Assembly (NCBI GenBank): GCA_030532125.1
Contig: JAUNLU010000002.1
Coordinates: forward strand, 179,907 to 243,906
Direction of reading: 5' to 3'
Source: Trueperella sp.
GTDB taxonomy: Bacteria > Actinomycetota > Actinomycetes > Actinomycetales > Actinomycetaceae
DNA: 64,000 nt
The notes under the pieces are model-generated. The model saw nothing but the letters and a program-made list of their open reading frames with translations. It was not told the DNA's origin and did no database searches. Shown here one piece after another: positions 1 through 10,072 of this stretch. Within the stretch, counting starts at the first letter, position 1; each line of letters begins with the position of its first letter. The translations under genes were made by a program, and so were the position numbers.

Positions 1-246
1 GTTCCAGTTCCTACCGCGCTGCTTGTCCTCGGAATCCTCTCCAGCTGGATTTTGGCGTTGCTCTGCCAAGTAGCAGTAAATATCGGTGCCAAACGGGTGC
101 AAAACCAGGTAACGGTGCGGATGAGTGCACAGTTAGATGCCCAGTTACAGCAGGAATTTGTGCAACCAGCCAGTGCAGCACTAGCCGAATACCGGAAGTT
201 CCTCGCCCTAGCCGGGCAACTGTCGCGTAGCGTGGCTAGCGATTAG
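1..246 (+). CDS. C-terminal fragment of a membrane protein, probably a YfjP-like GTPase
   Basis: The reading frame is open from the first base and stops at 246, so this is the last 81 codons of a gene that begins outside the window. The piece starts with a hydrophobic stretch (about residues 5-30) that looks like a membrane segment. A helical, Gln/Ala-rich tail follows and ends in AEYRKFLALAGQL. Actinobacterial dynamin-like or YfjP-family GTPases end in a similar way (membrane hairpin, then a helix with an AEYRRF-like motif), so that family is my best guess. No GTPase motif is visible here. The last 11 bp overlap the convergent helicase gene. Confidence 0.45.
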   Translation, partial: VPVPTALLVLGILSSWILALLCQVAVNIGAKRVQNQVTVRMSAQLDAQLQQEFVQPASAALAEYRKFLALAGQLSRSVASD

Positions 247-1921
247 GGCGGCGCCCCCGGCGCGCGAGTTTCTGCGACTGCGGTAACTGGTCTTTTTTGT
301 TCGCACGCGGACCGGTATCTTTGCGGATATTTAGGGCGCGGCCAGCGACGCGGGCTCGGGATAGTTTTTGTAGGGTGTGGCGGTCTAGGTCCGAGTCGAT
401 CTCTACCAGGGAGAAACTGGGGAAAATATTTATTCGCCCCAGCTGCGAACCAGATAATCCGCCTTCGCCAGTAATCGCACCAACGATCGCTCCCGGTGAG
501 ACGCCGTCGCGTTTACCCACGGCAACTCGGTAGGTGGCACCGCCATTTGCGCGGATACGACCACGGCCTGATTTCTTATCACCGTCGAACTTGGCAGTTA
601 GTTTTTCTGGTTCGTCGTCTTGCCCCGTATCGCGCAACGCTACTGCCAATAGTGCTGGAACTAGCTCCGGCAAATCCCGCTCTGGTACTAGGTGGGCTGC
701 TAGTTCTTCAAATTCAGCAATGGCATCGTGGTATGCCGTCAAATTCCCGTGTGGGATACGGGCCGCAGCGGTTTTTAGCAAGGCCACTGCGCGTTGCTGC
801 GACACTTGCGCCGCAGTAGGGATATCCACTTGAGTCAGTTGCTTCTTAGTTACCTTTTCAATGCGCCGCAGCCGGGAATGTTCTTTCGGGGTCACGAAAG
901 TTAAGGCGCGGCCCGCCCGCCCGGCTCGACCTGTGCGGCCAATCCGGTGCACATAAGTATCTACTTCGCGGGGAACATCGTAGTTAACCACTAGTTCGAT
1001 GCGATCCACATCCAGGCCGCGCGCCGCGACGTCGGTAGCCACCAGCACATCCAAGCTGCCGGTGCGTAACCGAGACACCAACTTTTCCCGATCTTTTTGC
1101 TGGACATCACCGGACAGGGCCGCAGCTTGCACACCCCGAGTGGAAAGTTCAATTGCCAGTTCTTCGGCACCAAGGCGAGTGCGCACAAATACCAATGCCG
1201 CATCGGCATTGGAAACTGCCAGCACTCGAGCTAATGCGCCAGCTTTATGCCGGGTAGGAACCACTGCGTAAGTCTGCTCAATTGTTGCCACTGGTTCTGC
1301 CGAAACCGTTACCTGCGCTGGGTCAGTCAAATAGGTATTGGCGATTTTTCGGATTGCCGGAGGCATAGTGGCGGAAAACAGTGCCGACCGCCGGGGGCTG
1401 GGCAGCTGGGCCGCAATAGTTTCTACGTCCTCGGCAAATCCGAGCTGTAGCATCTCATCGGCTTCATCCAGCACAAAGAAGTGTACCTGCGAAATATCCA
1501 ATACCCCCGAGCGCATCAGATCCATCACTCGGCCGGGCGTGCCCACCACTACCTGGGCGCCATTTTTCAGAGCTTTAATCTGGGGGTCATATGCCGAACC
1601 GCCGTATACTGCCACCACCGATATTTCAGATTCTTGGCGGGCAAAATCGGCAGTAGCGGCGGCAACCTGCATTGCCAATTCGCGGGTGGGCGCCAAGATC
1701 AGCCCCTGCACGTATTTGGCGGCCGGGTCAATAGTGGACAGCAGCGGCAGCGCAAAAGCAGCAGTTTTTCCGGTGCCAGTTTGTGCCACGCCAATAACAT
1801 CGCGCCCTGCCATGAGCTGAGGTATTGCTTGCTCTTGAATTGGAGTAGGGGTAGTGAATCCCAGTTCTGCCACTGCAGTTAATAGATGCTCGGGCAAGCC
1901 TAAATGGGGAAAAGAAGTCAT
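236..1921 (-). CDS. DEAD-box ATP-dependent RNA helicase (DeaD/CsdA-like)
   Basis: This 561-residue protein is an ATP-driven RNA helicase of the type that remodels ribosome-assembly intermediates or cold-stabilised mRNA. The first RecA domain carries the Q-motif region (FTTPTPIQEQAIP), Walker A AQTGTGKT (about 45-52), DEAD (about 150) and SAT. The second RecA domain ends in HRIGRTGRAGR. Residues from about 450 (GATYRVAVGKRDGV...) match a DbpA-type RNA-binding domain, and a short basic tail follows. Its length is close to that of actinobacterial DeaD proteins. It is transcribed convergently with the partial upstream gene and lies 3 bp downstream of the MFS gene, so the two may be cotranscribed. 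Confidence 0.92.
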   Translation of the reverse strand: MTSFPHLGLPEHLLTAVAELGFTTPTPIQEQAIPQLMAGRDVIGVAQTGTGKTAAFALPLLSTIDPAAKYVQGLILAPTRELAMQVAAATADFARQESEISVVAVYGGSAYDPQIKALKNGAQVVVGTPGRVMDLMRSGVLDISQVHFFVLDEADEMLQLGFAEDVETIAAQLPSPRRSALFSATMPPAIRKIANTYLTDPAQVTVSAEPVATIEQTYAVVPTRHKAGALARVLAVSNADAALVFVRTRLGAEELAIELSTRGVQAAALSGDVQQKDREKLVSRLRTGSLDVLVATDVAARGLDVDRIELVVNYDVPREVDTYVHRIGRTGRAGRAGRALTFVTPKEHSRLRRIEKVTKKQLTQVDIPTAAQVSQQRAVALLKTAAARIPHGNLTAYHDAIAEFEELAAHLVPERDLPELVPALLAVALRDTGQDDEPEKLTAKFDGDKKSGRGRIRANGGATYRVAVGKRDGVSPGAIVGAITGEGGLSGSQLGRINIFPSFSLVEIDSDLDRHTLQKLSRARVAGRALNIRKDTGPRANKKDQLPQSQKLARRGRRPNR

Positions 1922-1924
1922 AAA

Positions 1925-3298
1925 TTATTCGTTTCGATAGCCTTCCATGACACCAACTCTATTGCTAACGAACAGAGCCAGTATCAGAATCGCTGCCATC
2001 AGTCCGATGACGGCGAAAAATGCGGTGGGTCCGCCACCGCCAGCGACGGCGAAAATAATGCCGCCGTATGCAATACACAGTGCTGCACCCATAGTGTCAG
2101 CTACTTGTACTGCCGATGAGGTAGCGCCCTTTGCTCCGGGAGGCGTAATTTCGAGGGCGTGCACAGTTAGTGCCGGATAGATTGTGCCAATTCCCAGCCC
2201 GGCAATCAGCCAGCCAAATATCGCCATCCAGCCAGGTACCTGGGGCAAGATCCCCACTGAAGCAATGAGGATCCCTAATAAAAATCCGACTGTGCCCCAG
2301 AACGGGAGCAGCGCTCGGTAGGTTTGGGAAAATATTCGCCCCTGAATCCAGGAGCCAAGTGCCCAGCTAAATGATCCTGCAGTTAAAACTATCCCTGCTT
2401 GAGTTGGGCCCCAACCGTGAATATTTTTCAGCATTAACGGCAGGAAAATCTCCACCGTCAAAAAGGTGCCGTTCAACATGCCACGCATTAACACAGTGGC
2501 GCCGAGCGGATTGGCTGCCCGCAGCGATCCCGGCGGCAGCAGCGGGCGTACCAGCACGAAAGTTGCCACAGTTGCCAGCAGGATTGCCGCGAAAATCTGC
2601 CAGTCAAATTCGCCAGCTTCCGTGCCCGAAAGTACCTGCAATAGCCCCACCATACTGGCAGTGCCGATTGCAAATATGGCAATTTTTCCAGCACGTTTAG
2701 GTGCGGGCTGCAGCGGCGGATTCGGGAAACGTTGTATTTTCATAACCGAAAATGGCAATACGAACGCCAAGAGCAACGGCGTCATCCCAAAAACCCAACG
2801 CCAGTGCACGTAGTCGACCAAATATCCGGCGATAACTGGGCCGACCATTGAGGGCAGCACCCATGCGGCGGAGAAAAGCGCAAAAAATGCTGGCTGCCGG
2901 GCGGGAGCCACATGTGCCGACACCAATACGTAGAGCGGTACTACCATCAGACCGCCGCCCAAACCCTGGATAGCGCGACCTACGATCAGGATCTGCACAC
3001 TGGGAGCGGCGGTTGCTACTAATAACCCGGCGATAAAAAGTAGGGTGCCGGTGTAGAGCGAAGGTTTGGGACCCCGGGTATCACACCATGGCCCAGCTAG
3101 TACTGTGGTCAGCATTTGGGCTGCCAGAGCCACCCCAGAGGCGAGCGCATAAAAATTCTCACCGTGTAAAATTTCTACCACGAACGGCATAGCAGTAGCT
3201 ACTGCCACTGTCTCGAAGGCAACCAGACTGATGAGCAGGGTGGAGAAGATTTTTAGCCACTTCTCCAGCGACTCATTGACGATTTGGGGTTTGCTCAC
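1925..3298 (-). CDS. MFS transporter, drug:H+ antiporter-like
   Basis: This is a major facilitator superfamily protein of about 457 residues with 12 or more hydrophobic helices. It has the loop 2-3 signature GPWCDTRGPKPSLYTG, resembling the family motif GxxxDRxGRR, and an N-terminal conserved VATAMPFVV segment as in drug-exporting MFS members. The substrate cannot be read from sequence. I place the start at GTG 3298 (VSKPQIVN) because the hexamer CACGAT lies exactly 6 nt upstream, as in several leaderless genes here. A longer ATG reading from 3391 adds a poor, non-MFS-like extension. It lies just upstream of the DEAD-box helicase gene and is divergent from aspS. Confidence 0.85.
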   Translation of the reverse strand: MSKPQIVNESLEKWLKIFSTLLISLVAFETVAVATAMPFVVEILHGENFYALASGVALAAQMLTTVLAGPWCDTRGPKPSLYTGTLLFIAGLLVATAAPSVQILIVGRAIQGLGGGLMVVPLYVLVSAHVAPARQPAFFALFSAAWVLPSMVGPVIAGYLVDYVHWRWVFGMTPLLLAFVLPFSVMKIQRFPNPPLQPAPKRAGKIAIFAIGTASMVGLLQVLSGTEAGEFDWQIFAAILLATVATFVLVRPLLPPGSLRAANPLGATVLMRGMLNGTFLTVEIFLPLMLKNIHGWGPTQAGIVLTAGSFSWALGSWIQGRIFSQTYRALLPFWGTVGFLLGILIASVGILPQVPGWMAIFGWLIAGLGIGTIYPALTVHALEITPPGAKGATSSAVQVADTMGAALCIAYGGIIFAVAGGGGPTAFFAVIGLMAAILILALFVSNRVGVMEGYRNE

Positions 3299-3304
3299 CA
3301 GATT

Positions 3305-3310
3305 ATCGTG
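3305..3310 (-). promoter_or_regulatory. Candidate leaderless -10 element of the MFS gene
   Basis: CACGAT on the minus strand is separated by 6 nt from the GTG at 3298. No Shine-Dalgarno sequence is visible. Weak individually, but it matches a spacing seen at a dozen genes in this window. Confidence 0.35.
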
Positions 3311-3481
3311 CCACAGCCCTCGGCTCGCTGGGAGGTGCGGGCATGTGATTTTCGCCGAAGTGGCAAAGTAAAAGCGGCAGTTCGCCAGCAAAGGCGTAAG
3401 GTAAATCTCGTGGGTTTCGCCCGTCTCGCGGAACTCTGTAGCCCGCCTGTCTCGCGGGTGATCTGAAACGTAGGAGGAAAA

Positions 3482-5314
3482 ATGTTGCGCACTCGGATGG
3501 CTGGCTCGTTACGCCGCGAAGATATCGGCTCTACTGTTACTTTGACGGGCTGGGTGGACCGGCGCCGGGACCACGGCGGTATCGCATTTATCGATTTACG
3601 AGATGCTTCTGGGATCGCTCAGGTTACTATCCGGGCAGAAGTAGCGCATGAATTGCGTTCGGAATACGTTTTGCAGATCACTGGGGTGGTAAATGAACGG
3701 CCAGAAGGCAATGCCAACCCGACACTGCCCACTGGTGAGATTGAAGTGGCAGCTACTGAGGTAGAGGTGCTCAACCCGGCGGCGGCGTTGCCATTCCAGA
3801 TTTCCGATCACGCGGAAGACGCCGGGCAAGTCAATGAAGAAGTACGGTTAAAGTACCGTTACTTGGATTTGCGGCGCAGCTATGAACAGCGCGCACTGCG
3901 GCTGCGGGCTAAAGTTTCCCAGGCAGCGCGCCGAGTACTGGATGGGCATGACTTTGTAGAAGTTGAGACGCCCACGCTGACGCGCTCCACCCCCGAAGGT
4001 GCGCGGGACTTTATCGTGCCGGCGCGGCTCTCCCCGGGCTCCTGGTATGCCTTGCCGCAGTCCCCGCAGTTATTCAAACAGTTGTTGATGGTGGCGGGCA
4101 TGGAGCGCTACTACCAGATTGCGCGCTGTTACCGAGATGAAGACTTCCGCGCTGATCGGCAACCCGAATTTACTCAGCTAGACGTGGAAATGTCCTTCGT
4201 GGATCAAGATGACGTCATTGCAGTTGCAGAAGATGTACTCAAGGAAATCTGGGCGCTGATTGACTACGACTTGCCGACGCCGATTGCGCGTATGCCGTAC
4301 CGGGAAGCAATGGAACGTTTCGGCACCGATAAACCAGATCTGCGGTTTGGCCAAGAGCTGGTAGATCTGACGGAGTACTTCAAAGATACTCCGTTCCGGG
4401 TATTCCAAAATCCGTATGTGGGTGCTGTGGTAATGCCCGGCGGAGCTGCCCAGCCGCGGCGCACTTTTGATAAATGGCAGGAGTGGGCCCGGGCGCGCGG
4501 CGCAAAAGGCCTGGCCTATGTGACTATTGCGGAAGACGGTACCCTCGGTGGCCCGGTTGCCAAGAATATCTCTGAAGCTGAGCGAGCTGGTTTGGCGGCT
4601 GCCACTGGAGCACAGCCCGGGGACTGCATCTTCTTTGCCGCGGGTAATCCGGCAGCATCGCGTGATCTTTTGGGTGCAGCGCGGCTGGAAATTGGTAAAC
4701 GCTGTAATCTGATTGATGAAAATGAGTGGGCATTTGTGTGGGTAGTGGATGCGCCACTGTTTAAGCCCACTTCAGAAGCGGAAGCCGAAGGCGATGTGGC
4801 GGTAGGTGGCGGGCAGTGGACTGCAGTACACCACGCTTTCACTTCGCCGAAACCCGAGTGGCTAGACACCTTCGATACTGATCCAGGCAATGCTCTGGCC
4901 TACGCTTACGACATCGTGTGCAATGGCAATGAAATTGGCGGCGGGTCCATCCGTATCCACCGCAGTGATGTACAAGAGCGCGTCTTTAATGTGATGGGAA
5001 TTGACGAAGAAACCGCTAATAAGCAGTTTGGCTTCTTGCTGGAGGCATTTAAGTACGGTGCGCCACCGCATGGCGGCATCGCATTTGGCTGGGACCGGAT
5101 TGTTTCCCTACTAGTGGGGGCCAAGTCAATCCGGGACGTCATTGCTTTCCCGAAGATCGGTAACGGTTGGGATCCGCTTACTGACGCTCCCGCTCCAATC
5201 ACAGCACAGCAGCGCAAAGAAGCTGGTGTAGATGCCAAGCCCAAGCCTAAAGGCGAGAAATCTAATGCTGCTGAAGCAGAGGACGCTGATGAAGCCAGCC
5301 AGCGCCGGGGCTAA
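3482..5314 (+). CDS. aspS: Aspartyl-tRNA synthetase
   Basis: AspRS charges tRNA-Asp (or tRNA-Asp and tRNA-Asn in non-discriminating forms) in the cytoplasm. The 610-residue product has an N-terminal OB-fold anticodon-binding domain ([20 protein letters not shown], about 20-40). The class II catalytic core follows, with motif 2 [18 protein letters not shown] (about 220-235), a GAD insertion, and motif 3 [13 protein letters not shown] near 535. The length fits bacterial AspRS, and the last ~40 residues are a charged Lys/Glu/Ala tail. ATG 3482 is preceded by AGGAGG at a good distance. The 3' end overlaps the start of the acetyltransferase gene, suggesting translational coupling. Whether it is discriminating cannot be decided by eye. 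Confidence 0.97.
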   Translation: MLRTRMAGSLRREDIGSTVTLTGWVDRRRDHGGIAFIDLRDASGIAQVTIRAEVAHELRSEYVLQITGVVNERPEGNANPTLPTGEIEVAATEVEVLNPAAALPFQISDHAEDAGQVNEEVRLKYRYLDLRRSYEQRALRLRAKVSQAARRVLDGHDFVEVETPTLTRSTPEGARDFIVPARLSPGSWYALPQSPQLFKQLLMVAGMERYYQIARCYRDEDFRADRQPEFTQLDVEMSFVDQDDVIAVAEDVLKEIWALIDYDLPTPIARMPYREAMERFGTDKPDLRFGQELVDLTEYFKDTPFRVFQNPYVGAVVMPGGAAQPRRTFDKWQEWARARGAKGLAYVTIAEDGTLGGPVAKNISEAERAGLAAATGAQPGDCIFFAAGNPAASRDLLGAARLEIGKRCNLIDENEWAFVWVVDAPLFKPTSEAEAEGDVAVGGGQWTAVHHAFTSPKPEWLDTFDTDPGNALAYAYDIVCNGNEIGGGSIRIHRSDVQERVFNVMGIDEETANKQFGFLLEAFKYGAPPHGGIAFGWDRIVSLLVGAKSIRDVIAFPKIGNGWDPLTDAPAPITAQQRKEAGVDAKPKPKGEKSNAAEAEDADEASQRRG

Positions 5315-6062
5315 CTCGGCATTCTGGCAGCTCTCAATAGCGCCCTCCCTCACTTCGCGCAATACTCTTTATGTAGTTGAACGCAGCGATGCAGCGGTTG
5401 CGCTGTACCGGCAGGATTCACTACAGCTAGCTGCTTGCGGTGACCCGCAGCAGGTCAGCACAGTATTGGCAGAGGTACGGGAAAACTTTGCCCGCCCGGA
5501 CCGCAGTTTGCTACATCAGCCGGTTTGGGCAGAGCTGGCCGCATTGGAACGCGCACACTTTGGGCCGGAGTGGGGATTTGCCTGGGACTATTACTGGATA
5601 ACTGAACCACTGCCAGCAATACCGAATGCAGAATTAGTAGAGTTCTTTCCGGCTGGTTCGGTACAGCTGCAAGAAATTGCTGACGAGGTATACCAGGTTC
5701 TGGTGGCATCCAACCCTATTTCTGACTCGGTAGCGAATTTTGCAAAGCTGGATTGGTTTGTACTGCGGCTCTCAGATGGGGCAGTGGCTACTGTGCTCGG
5801 GGCTGAGCCGCGTGGGCGAGAGCTTTTCCTACACGGTTTGGGCACAGCCCCGCAGTATCGTGGGCAAGGCTATGGTGGTGCCATCATGGTAGGCGCAATA
5901 AATCTAGCGCTGGCCAGCTATCACAGTGTCCAATTTGGGGTGTGGAACTGGAATCATAGCGCCAAACGTCTCTACCGGCGGCTGGGAATAACCAATCCGG
6001 CCGATGAACTGATTGTCGGGCGGCGCGAACCTTTCCCAGATCTGCAAGCGTTAGCAGTTTAG
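5289..6062 (+). CDS. GNAT-family N-acetyltransferase
   Basis: This protein of about 257 residues has a C-terminal GNAT fold. The acetyl-CoA-binding motif A appears as [18 protein letters not shown] (about residues 180-197), and the [17 protein letters not shown] segment matches the motif B region. The N-terminal half (about 1-140) is unassigned. The acceptor substrate is unknown. I chose ATG 5289 because AGAGGA lies 5 nt upstream inside aspS; a longer in-frame reading begins at 5232. The gene overlaps the end of aspS and its own 3' end overlaps the convergent MMPL gene by 4 bp. Confidence 0.8.
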   Translation: MKPASAGANSAFWQLSIAPSLTSRNTLYVVERSDAAVALYRQDSLQLAACGDPQQVSTVLAEVRENFARPDRSLLHQPVWAELAALERAHFGPEWGFAWDYYWITEPLPAIPNAELVEFFPAGSVQLQEIADEVYQVLVASNPISDSVANFAKLDWFVLRLSDGAVATVLGAEPRGRELFLHGLGTAPQYRGQGYGGAIMVGAINLALASYHSVQFGVWNWNHSAKRLYRRLGITNPADELIVGRREPFPDLQALAV

Positions 6063-8497
6063 TCCGCTAGGTTTATCCGCTGATAAATCTTGCGCAGTTG
6101 CTTAGGTGCCCACCAGTTCCACTTGCCGATCAGTGTCATAAACGAGGGCACTAATAGTAGCCGCACTACCGTGGCATCTACCGCCACGATTATGGACAGG
6201 GCCACCCCGATTTGCTTGATCGGCAGCATATCGCCACCTACGAACCCGAGGAATACCGCCACAATAATTGCCGCCGCAGAAGTGATGATACGCCCGGAGC
6301 GTTGCATACCTTTTTCTACTGCGGCATCGTTGTCGTGCCCTTCATCCCAGAACTCTTTAATACGTGCCACCAAGAAGACCTCATAGTCCATTGCCAGCCC
6401 AAACCCGAACGCAGCGGCGGTCGCCACCACGAAAGTTTCTAGGCCCGGCGTCTGCGGCACACCCAACAACCCATTTTCAAATAGGAAAACAGTTATCCCC
6501 AGCGATGCCACCAGCGAAAGGGTGTTTATGATTAGTGCTTTTAGTGGGGCCACAATTGATCCAGTTAGCAGGAACAACAGTACTAATACTGATAACACCA
6601 CAATGCCAACTGCCACTGGGGCACCGTCAATCAGCGACTGATTGAAGTCAGCCTGCATAGCCCCAGCACCGCCCACATCGAACCGGTATCCCGGCTCTAG
6701 GGCGCGCACCGCAGTGACGGTGTCAATTGCTTCTTGCCCAACTGGGTCATCCGTATCGGTGTAGTAGGAAAATGATATCCAGCCTTTTTCCAGCTCTTGT
6801 GGTGTGCTCACTCTAGTTACATGCTCTAGTTTTTTGACTTGAGTGATGAATGGGTCAGCCAGTTTCAGATCTACATTGGCCAAAATGGTGCCATCGGGCG
6901 TGCGCAGATCCGGGTAATCCTGCTGGATGGTGTCATAAGTAGTTTTTTCCGCTGAGGCTGGCACATAGTCGATAAAGTTCGACCGAATTTGCATGTCCTT
7001 AATGGGGAGCGCCATGGCGAGCAAGATCAGCACAGTAACTATCAATACCGGCCACGGGCGACCATGTACCCAGCGTGCCAGCCCGGAGAATATGCCTTCG
7101 TCAGAGGTGGTGTCACCTACTTTTCGCACCAGAGTGTTCACTCCGGGCACTTTCATTAGCTTAGATGGCTTAACTAGTCGGTTGCCGAGCAAGACGATGA
7201 TGGAAGGAACCAGAGTTAGTGAGGTGGCTACCGCAAACATAGTGATGATGATGCCGCCGATTGAAACTAGGCGCAGTATGGGCGCCTGCATAGCGAGCAA
7301 ACCGGAAATTGACAGTGCAATAGTCAGCGCTGAGAAAGTAACTGTGCGCCCCGCGGTTGCCACTGTGCCTTGGACTGCTTCGTGCACGAGTTCTGCAACG
7401 TCATCGGGGATAACTGTGCCATCAGTTGGTAATTCGCGTTTCTCTAACGCAAACTCCACCTCTTCGCGGTAGCGCGACACCATCAGAAGCCCGTAGTCAA
7501 CTGACAGGGCTAGCCCAATAATAGTGACGATATTGAGCACGAACGAGTCCACGCCGGTGAACAGCGTAATCAGCCACAATGACCCCATTCCAATCAGAAT
7601 AGAGGCGATAGCGGCGGTTAATGGCAGACCAGCAGCCAATATGCCACCAAAAATAATTACCAGCAAAATGAGGGCAACTGGCAACGAGAAAGTTTCCCCG
7701 CGCACTAAATCCTGTGCCACCCGATCCAGAATTAGGTCAGAGATCATCTTGCTGGAAACGGCCGATGCGCTAGCTTGTGAATTATCTGCCGTCAGCTTCT
7801 CATTCAGCTCGGTGATCTTGGCAGCCACGCCGGCATGTTCTGCATCGGTCGCATCAGTCTGCATGGCGACCAAGACGACGAAAGAATCCTCAGCCCGCAG
7901 TGAATCAGCTGGATCGGCCATTTTCTCTGTTTCAGCAGCTACTGCCTTACGCACTTCTGCTGCTATGGATTCGTCAACTGTTTTATTTACTTCGGCAATA
8001 ATTTCTTTTTCGGCTGCTTTACGGGCTGCTGCGCCCTCATCTTTTTCTAACTGTTCCAGCCGAGACCGTTGGGTGGCCAGTGTGTAGTCCTGAGCAGTCT
8101 TATATTTACTGGCGTTGTCTTTCTTAGCTTTTTCAATAGCTTGGTAGATCTGGTTTTCGATTTCTACTTTGACATCCGCCGTCAAACTCACCGGGTCGGT
8201 AACGGTATCGACCCCAGCTAGGCCATTGGCAGCGTAACGGAAGTTTCGGATCGCCGGGTCAGTTTCCGCCACGCCGCTCACCAGCACCATATAGGTGTCC
8301 GAGTCAGTGGTGCGTTGCAGCACCCGATCTGATTCACTACCCGGAACCATGGATGTGCTAGAGGACATCCGCTCAAATAATGGTCCCTGCCCAAATCCCC
8401 ATAGGGCTCCTAATGCTCCAAGCGCCACCAAGACAAGCCAGAAAATGATAAAGACTCGTGGGTGCCGCGCCACTGCTCTGCCGACCACGTTAAACAT
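6059..8497 (-). CDS. MMPL-family RND transporter
   Basis: This 812-residue protein is an MMPL/RND-type inner-membrane exporter, a class that moves lipids or hydrophobic drugs using the proton gradient. It shows two repeats, each with one helix, a large outer loop and five clustered helices. The first loop (about residues 100-200) is an Ala/Lys/Glu-rich predicted coiled coil. Helix 4 carries SVDYGLLMVSRYREE (about 345), and the second repeat carries the equivalent AMDYEVFLVARIKE (about 720). These are the conserved proton-relay segments. It is divergent from rarA, with 143 bp between starts. No TetR gene is adjacent. Substrate unknown. Confidence 0.88.
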   Translation of the reverse strand: MFNVVGRAVARHPRVFIIFWLVLVALGALGALWGFGQGPLFERMSSSTSMVPGSESDRVLQRTTDSDTYMVLVSGVAETDPAIRNFRYAANGLAGVDTVTDPVSLTADVKVEIENQIYQAIEKAKKDNASKYKTAQDYTLATQRSRLEQLEKDEGAAARKAAEKEIIAEVNKTVDESIAAEVRKAVAAETEKMADPADSLRAEDSFVVLVAMQTDATDAEHAGVAAKITELNEKLTADNSQASASAVSSKMISDLILDRVAQDLVRGETFSLPVALILLVIIFGGILAAGLPLTAAIASILIGMGSLWLITLFTGVDSFVLNIVTIIGLALSVDYGLLMVSRYREEVEFALEKRELPTDGTVIPDDVAELVHEAVQGTVATAGRTVTFSALTIALSISGLLAMQAPILRLVSIGGIIITMFAVATSLTLVPSIIVLLGNRLVKPSKLMKVPGVNTLVRKVGDTTSDEGIFSGLARWVHGRPWPVLIVTVLILLAMALPIKDMQIRSNFIDYVPASAEKTTYDTIQQDYPDLRTPDGTILANVDLKLADPFITQVKKLEHVTRVSTPQELEKGWISFSYYTDTDDPVGQEAIDTVTAVRALEPGYRFDVGGAGAMQADFNQSLIDGAPVAVGIVVLSVLVLLFLLTGSIVAPLKALIINTLSLVASLGITVFLFENGLLGVPQTPGLETFVVATAAAFGFGLAMDYEVFLVARIKEFWDEGHDNDAAVEKGMQRSGRIITSAAAIIVAVFLGFVGGDMLPIKQIGVALSIIVAVDATVVRLLLVPSFMTLIGKWNWWAPKQLRKIYQRINLAD

Positions 8498-8503
8498 GTA
8501 GCT

Positions 8504-8509
8504 ATTCTT
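8504..8509 (-). promoter_or_regulatory. Candidate leaderless -10 element of the MMPL gene
   Basis: AAGAAT on the minus strand sits 6 nt before the ATG at 8497. There is no Shine-Dalgarno sequence in the gap. Confidence 0.4.
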
Positions 8510-8592
8510 TCACTTATTGCTGCTGGCTGGGTAGTTTAATGCCAATTACTGTGGGGTATTCGCCAAGAGCCTTACCCGAAAACGAGCAGCGG

Positions 8593-8614
8593 CAGTTTTG
8601 TGCGCAAAATACTG
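8593..8614. promoter_or_regulatory. Imperfect 22-bp palindrome in the MMPL/rarA divergent region
   Basis: The arms CAGTTTTGTGC and GCAAAATACTG are inverted repeats matching at 9 of 11 positions. The symmetry and the location between two divergent starts suggest a dimeric repressor site, for example for a TetR-type protein. No cognate regulator is adjacent. Confidence 0.3.
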
Positions 8615-8628
8615 TGGGAAGGGAGCGG

Positions 8629-8634
8629 TAAGCT
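8629..8634 (+). promoter_or_regulatory. Candidate leaderless -10 element of rarA
   Basis: TAAGCT lies 6 nt before GTG 8641. An AAGGGA sequence is also present but is too far from the start to act as a normal Shine-Dalgarno. Confidence 0.45.
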
Positions 8635-8640
8635 AGCAAC

Positions 8641-9957
8641 GTGGATTTATTTCAGGATGCGGCAGCTGAGCTAGGGGACGCTCCGCTTGCGGTGCGGATG
8701 CGCCCGCGGCGGCTAGATGAGGTTTTAGGGCAGGACCACCTATTAGGTCCCGGCCAGCCTTTACGGCGGCTAATTGAGCCGGCTGCTGCGGGGGCGCCGT
8801 CCTCAGTATTTTTGTGGGGACCACCTGGAATCGGGAAAACTACCTTGGCATATTTAGTAGCCCAGCAAGGGGAGCGGAACTTCGTCGAAATTTCTGCGGT
8901 ATCTGCGGGGGTAAAAGAACTGCGTGCTACTATTGCGCAGGCAAAAGCCCAGCTGGTTACTACTGGCAAAGACACAGTACTTTTCATTGACGAAGTACAC
9001 CGATTCTCCAAGACGCAGCAAGACGCGCTACTGCCAGCAGTGGAAAATGGTTGGGTTATTTTGGTGGCAGCTACTACTGAAAACCCCTCTTTTTCGGTTA
9101 TCTCGCCGCTGCTCTCTCGGTCCTTGCTACTAACTTTGCGCCCGCTGCAGCCAGAACATATTGCACAATTGATTGACCGGGCATTAAGTGATGAGCGCGG
9201 CTATGGCGGAAAAGTCACTGTTGATGAGTCAGCTCGAGCAGAAATAATTAGATTAGCTGGTAACGACGGGCGCCGCGCATTAACTATTCTGGAAGCTGCC
9301 GTAGCTGGGCCGCATGTCACGCTAGCAGATGTTAGCGCTGCCGTTGACGTTTACACCGTGCGCTATGACCGGGACGGCGATCAGCACTATGACGTAATCT
9401 CCGCATTCATAAAATCAATTCGCGGCTCTGACGTGGACGCTGCTCTACACTACTTAGCGCGCATGTTAGAGGCGGGGGAGGATCCCCGATTTATTGCGCG
9501 GCGGCTTATGATCAGTGCTGCTGAAGACGTGGGCTTAGCAGATCCAGCTGCGCTGCAAACCGCTACTGCAGCGGCACAGTCAGTTGCCCTGGTAGGAATG
9601 CCGGAGGCGCGCATAATTTTGGCCGAAGCGGTGGTGCACTTAGCGACTGCCCCCAAATCTAATCGGGCATATCTCGCTATCAATGCGGCTATTGCCGACG
9701 TGCGGTCGGGGAATATCGGCCCGGTGCCGGCGCATTTACGGGATCAGAGTGTATCGGCGTCGAAAATAGCTGCTAAACAAACCGGTAAAGAAACCCGCTA
9801 TCGGTATGCGCACGACTATCCGGATGCAATTGTGGCGCAGCAGTATTTGCCGGAAGAAATAGCTGATGCGGAGTACTACCAGCCCACTACCAATGGTTAC
9901 GAGGCGAATATCACGCCGAGATTAGCCCGGATCCGTAAGGTATTGCGCGGCGAATAG
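8641..9957 (+). CDS. rarA: Replication-associated recombination protein A (RarA/MgsA AAA+ ATPase)
   Basis: RarA is a clamp-loader-like AAA+ ATPase acting at stalled replication forks. The 438-residue protein starts with the typical [21 protein letters not shown] box. It has Walker A GPPGIGKT (about 60-67), Walker [22 protein letters not shown] (about 115-135), a sensor 1 TTENPSFSV segment, and the conserved C-terminal helical tetramerisation domain ([37 protein letters not shown]). Length and domain order match the family. The GTG start is supported by the upstream -10-like hexamer at 6 nt. It is followed by the rpsD promoter and leader. Confidence 0.95.
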   Translation: MDLFQDAAAELGDAPLAVRMRPRRLDEVLGQDHLLGPGQPLRRLIEPAAAGAPSSVFLWGPPGIGKTTLAYLVAQQGERNFVEISAVSAGVKELRATIAQAKAQLVTTGKDTVLFIDEVHRFSKTQQDALLPAVENGWVILVAATTENPSFSVISPLLSRSLLLTLRPLQPEHIAQLIDRALSDERGYGGKVTVDESARAEIIRLAGNDGRRALTILEAAVAGPHVTLADVSAAVDVYTVRYDRDGDQHYDVISAFIKSIRGSDVDAALHYLARMLEAGEDPRFIARRLMISAAEDVGLADPAALQTATAAAQSVALVGMPEARIILAEAVVHLATAPKSNRAYLAINAAIADVRSGNIGPVPAHLRDQSVSASKIAAKQTGKETRYRYAHDYPDAIVAQQYLPEEIADAEYYQPTTNGYEANITPRLARIRKVLRGE

Positions 9958-9970
9958 GGTACGCTATACA
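9943..9970 (+). promoter_or_regulatory. Candidate rpsD promoter
   Basis: TTGCGC (9943-9948) and TATACA (9965-9970) are separated by 16 nt, overlapping the end of rarA. Transcription from here would give a leader of about 95 nt that contains the hairpins described next. Confidence 0.45.
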
Positions 9971-10003
9971 AGTTGCTGAGATAGAGATATCGGCAGCTAA
10001 CCT

Positions 10004-10046
10004 GGGACCTTAGCCAATAGGTCGGTCCCACACCCGATTGGGTGTG
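10004..10046 (+). promoter_or_regulatory. Structured 5' leader of rpsD
   Basis: Two stems lie between the rpsD promoter and start. The first pairs GGGACC (10004-10009) with GGTCCC (10024-10029), and can alternatively pair GACC (10006-10009) with GGTC (10020-10023). The second pairs CACACCC with GGGTGTG around a GATT loop (10029-10046), sharing one base with the first. There is no U-run, so these are not a terminator. A ribosomal protein S4 autoregulatory leader is a possibility, by inference. Confidence 0.4.
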
Positions 10047-10072
10047 CCATTTATGACGACAGGAGAATAAAT

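Noticed and set aside
3299..3391. Longer MFS start at 3391
   Set aside because: The extension is not hydrophobic and has no family similarity; GTG 3298 has a -10-like hexamer at the recurring distance.
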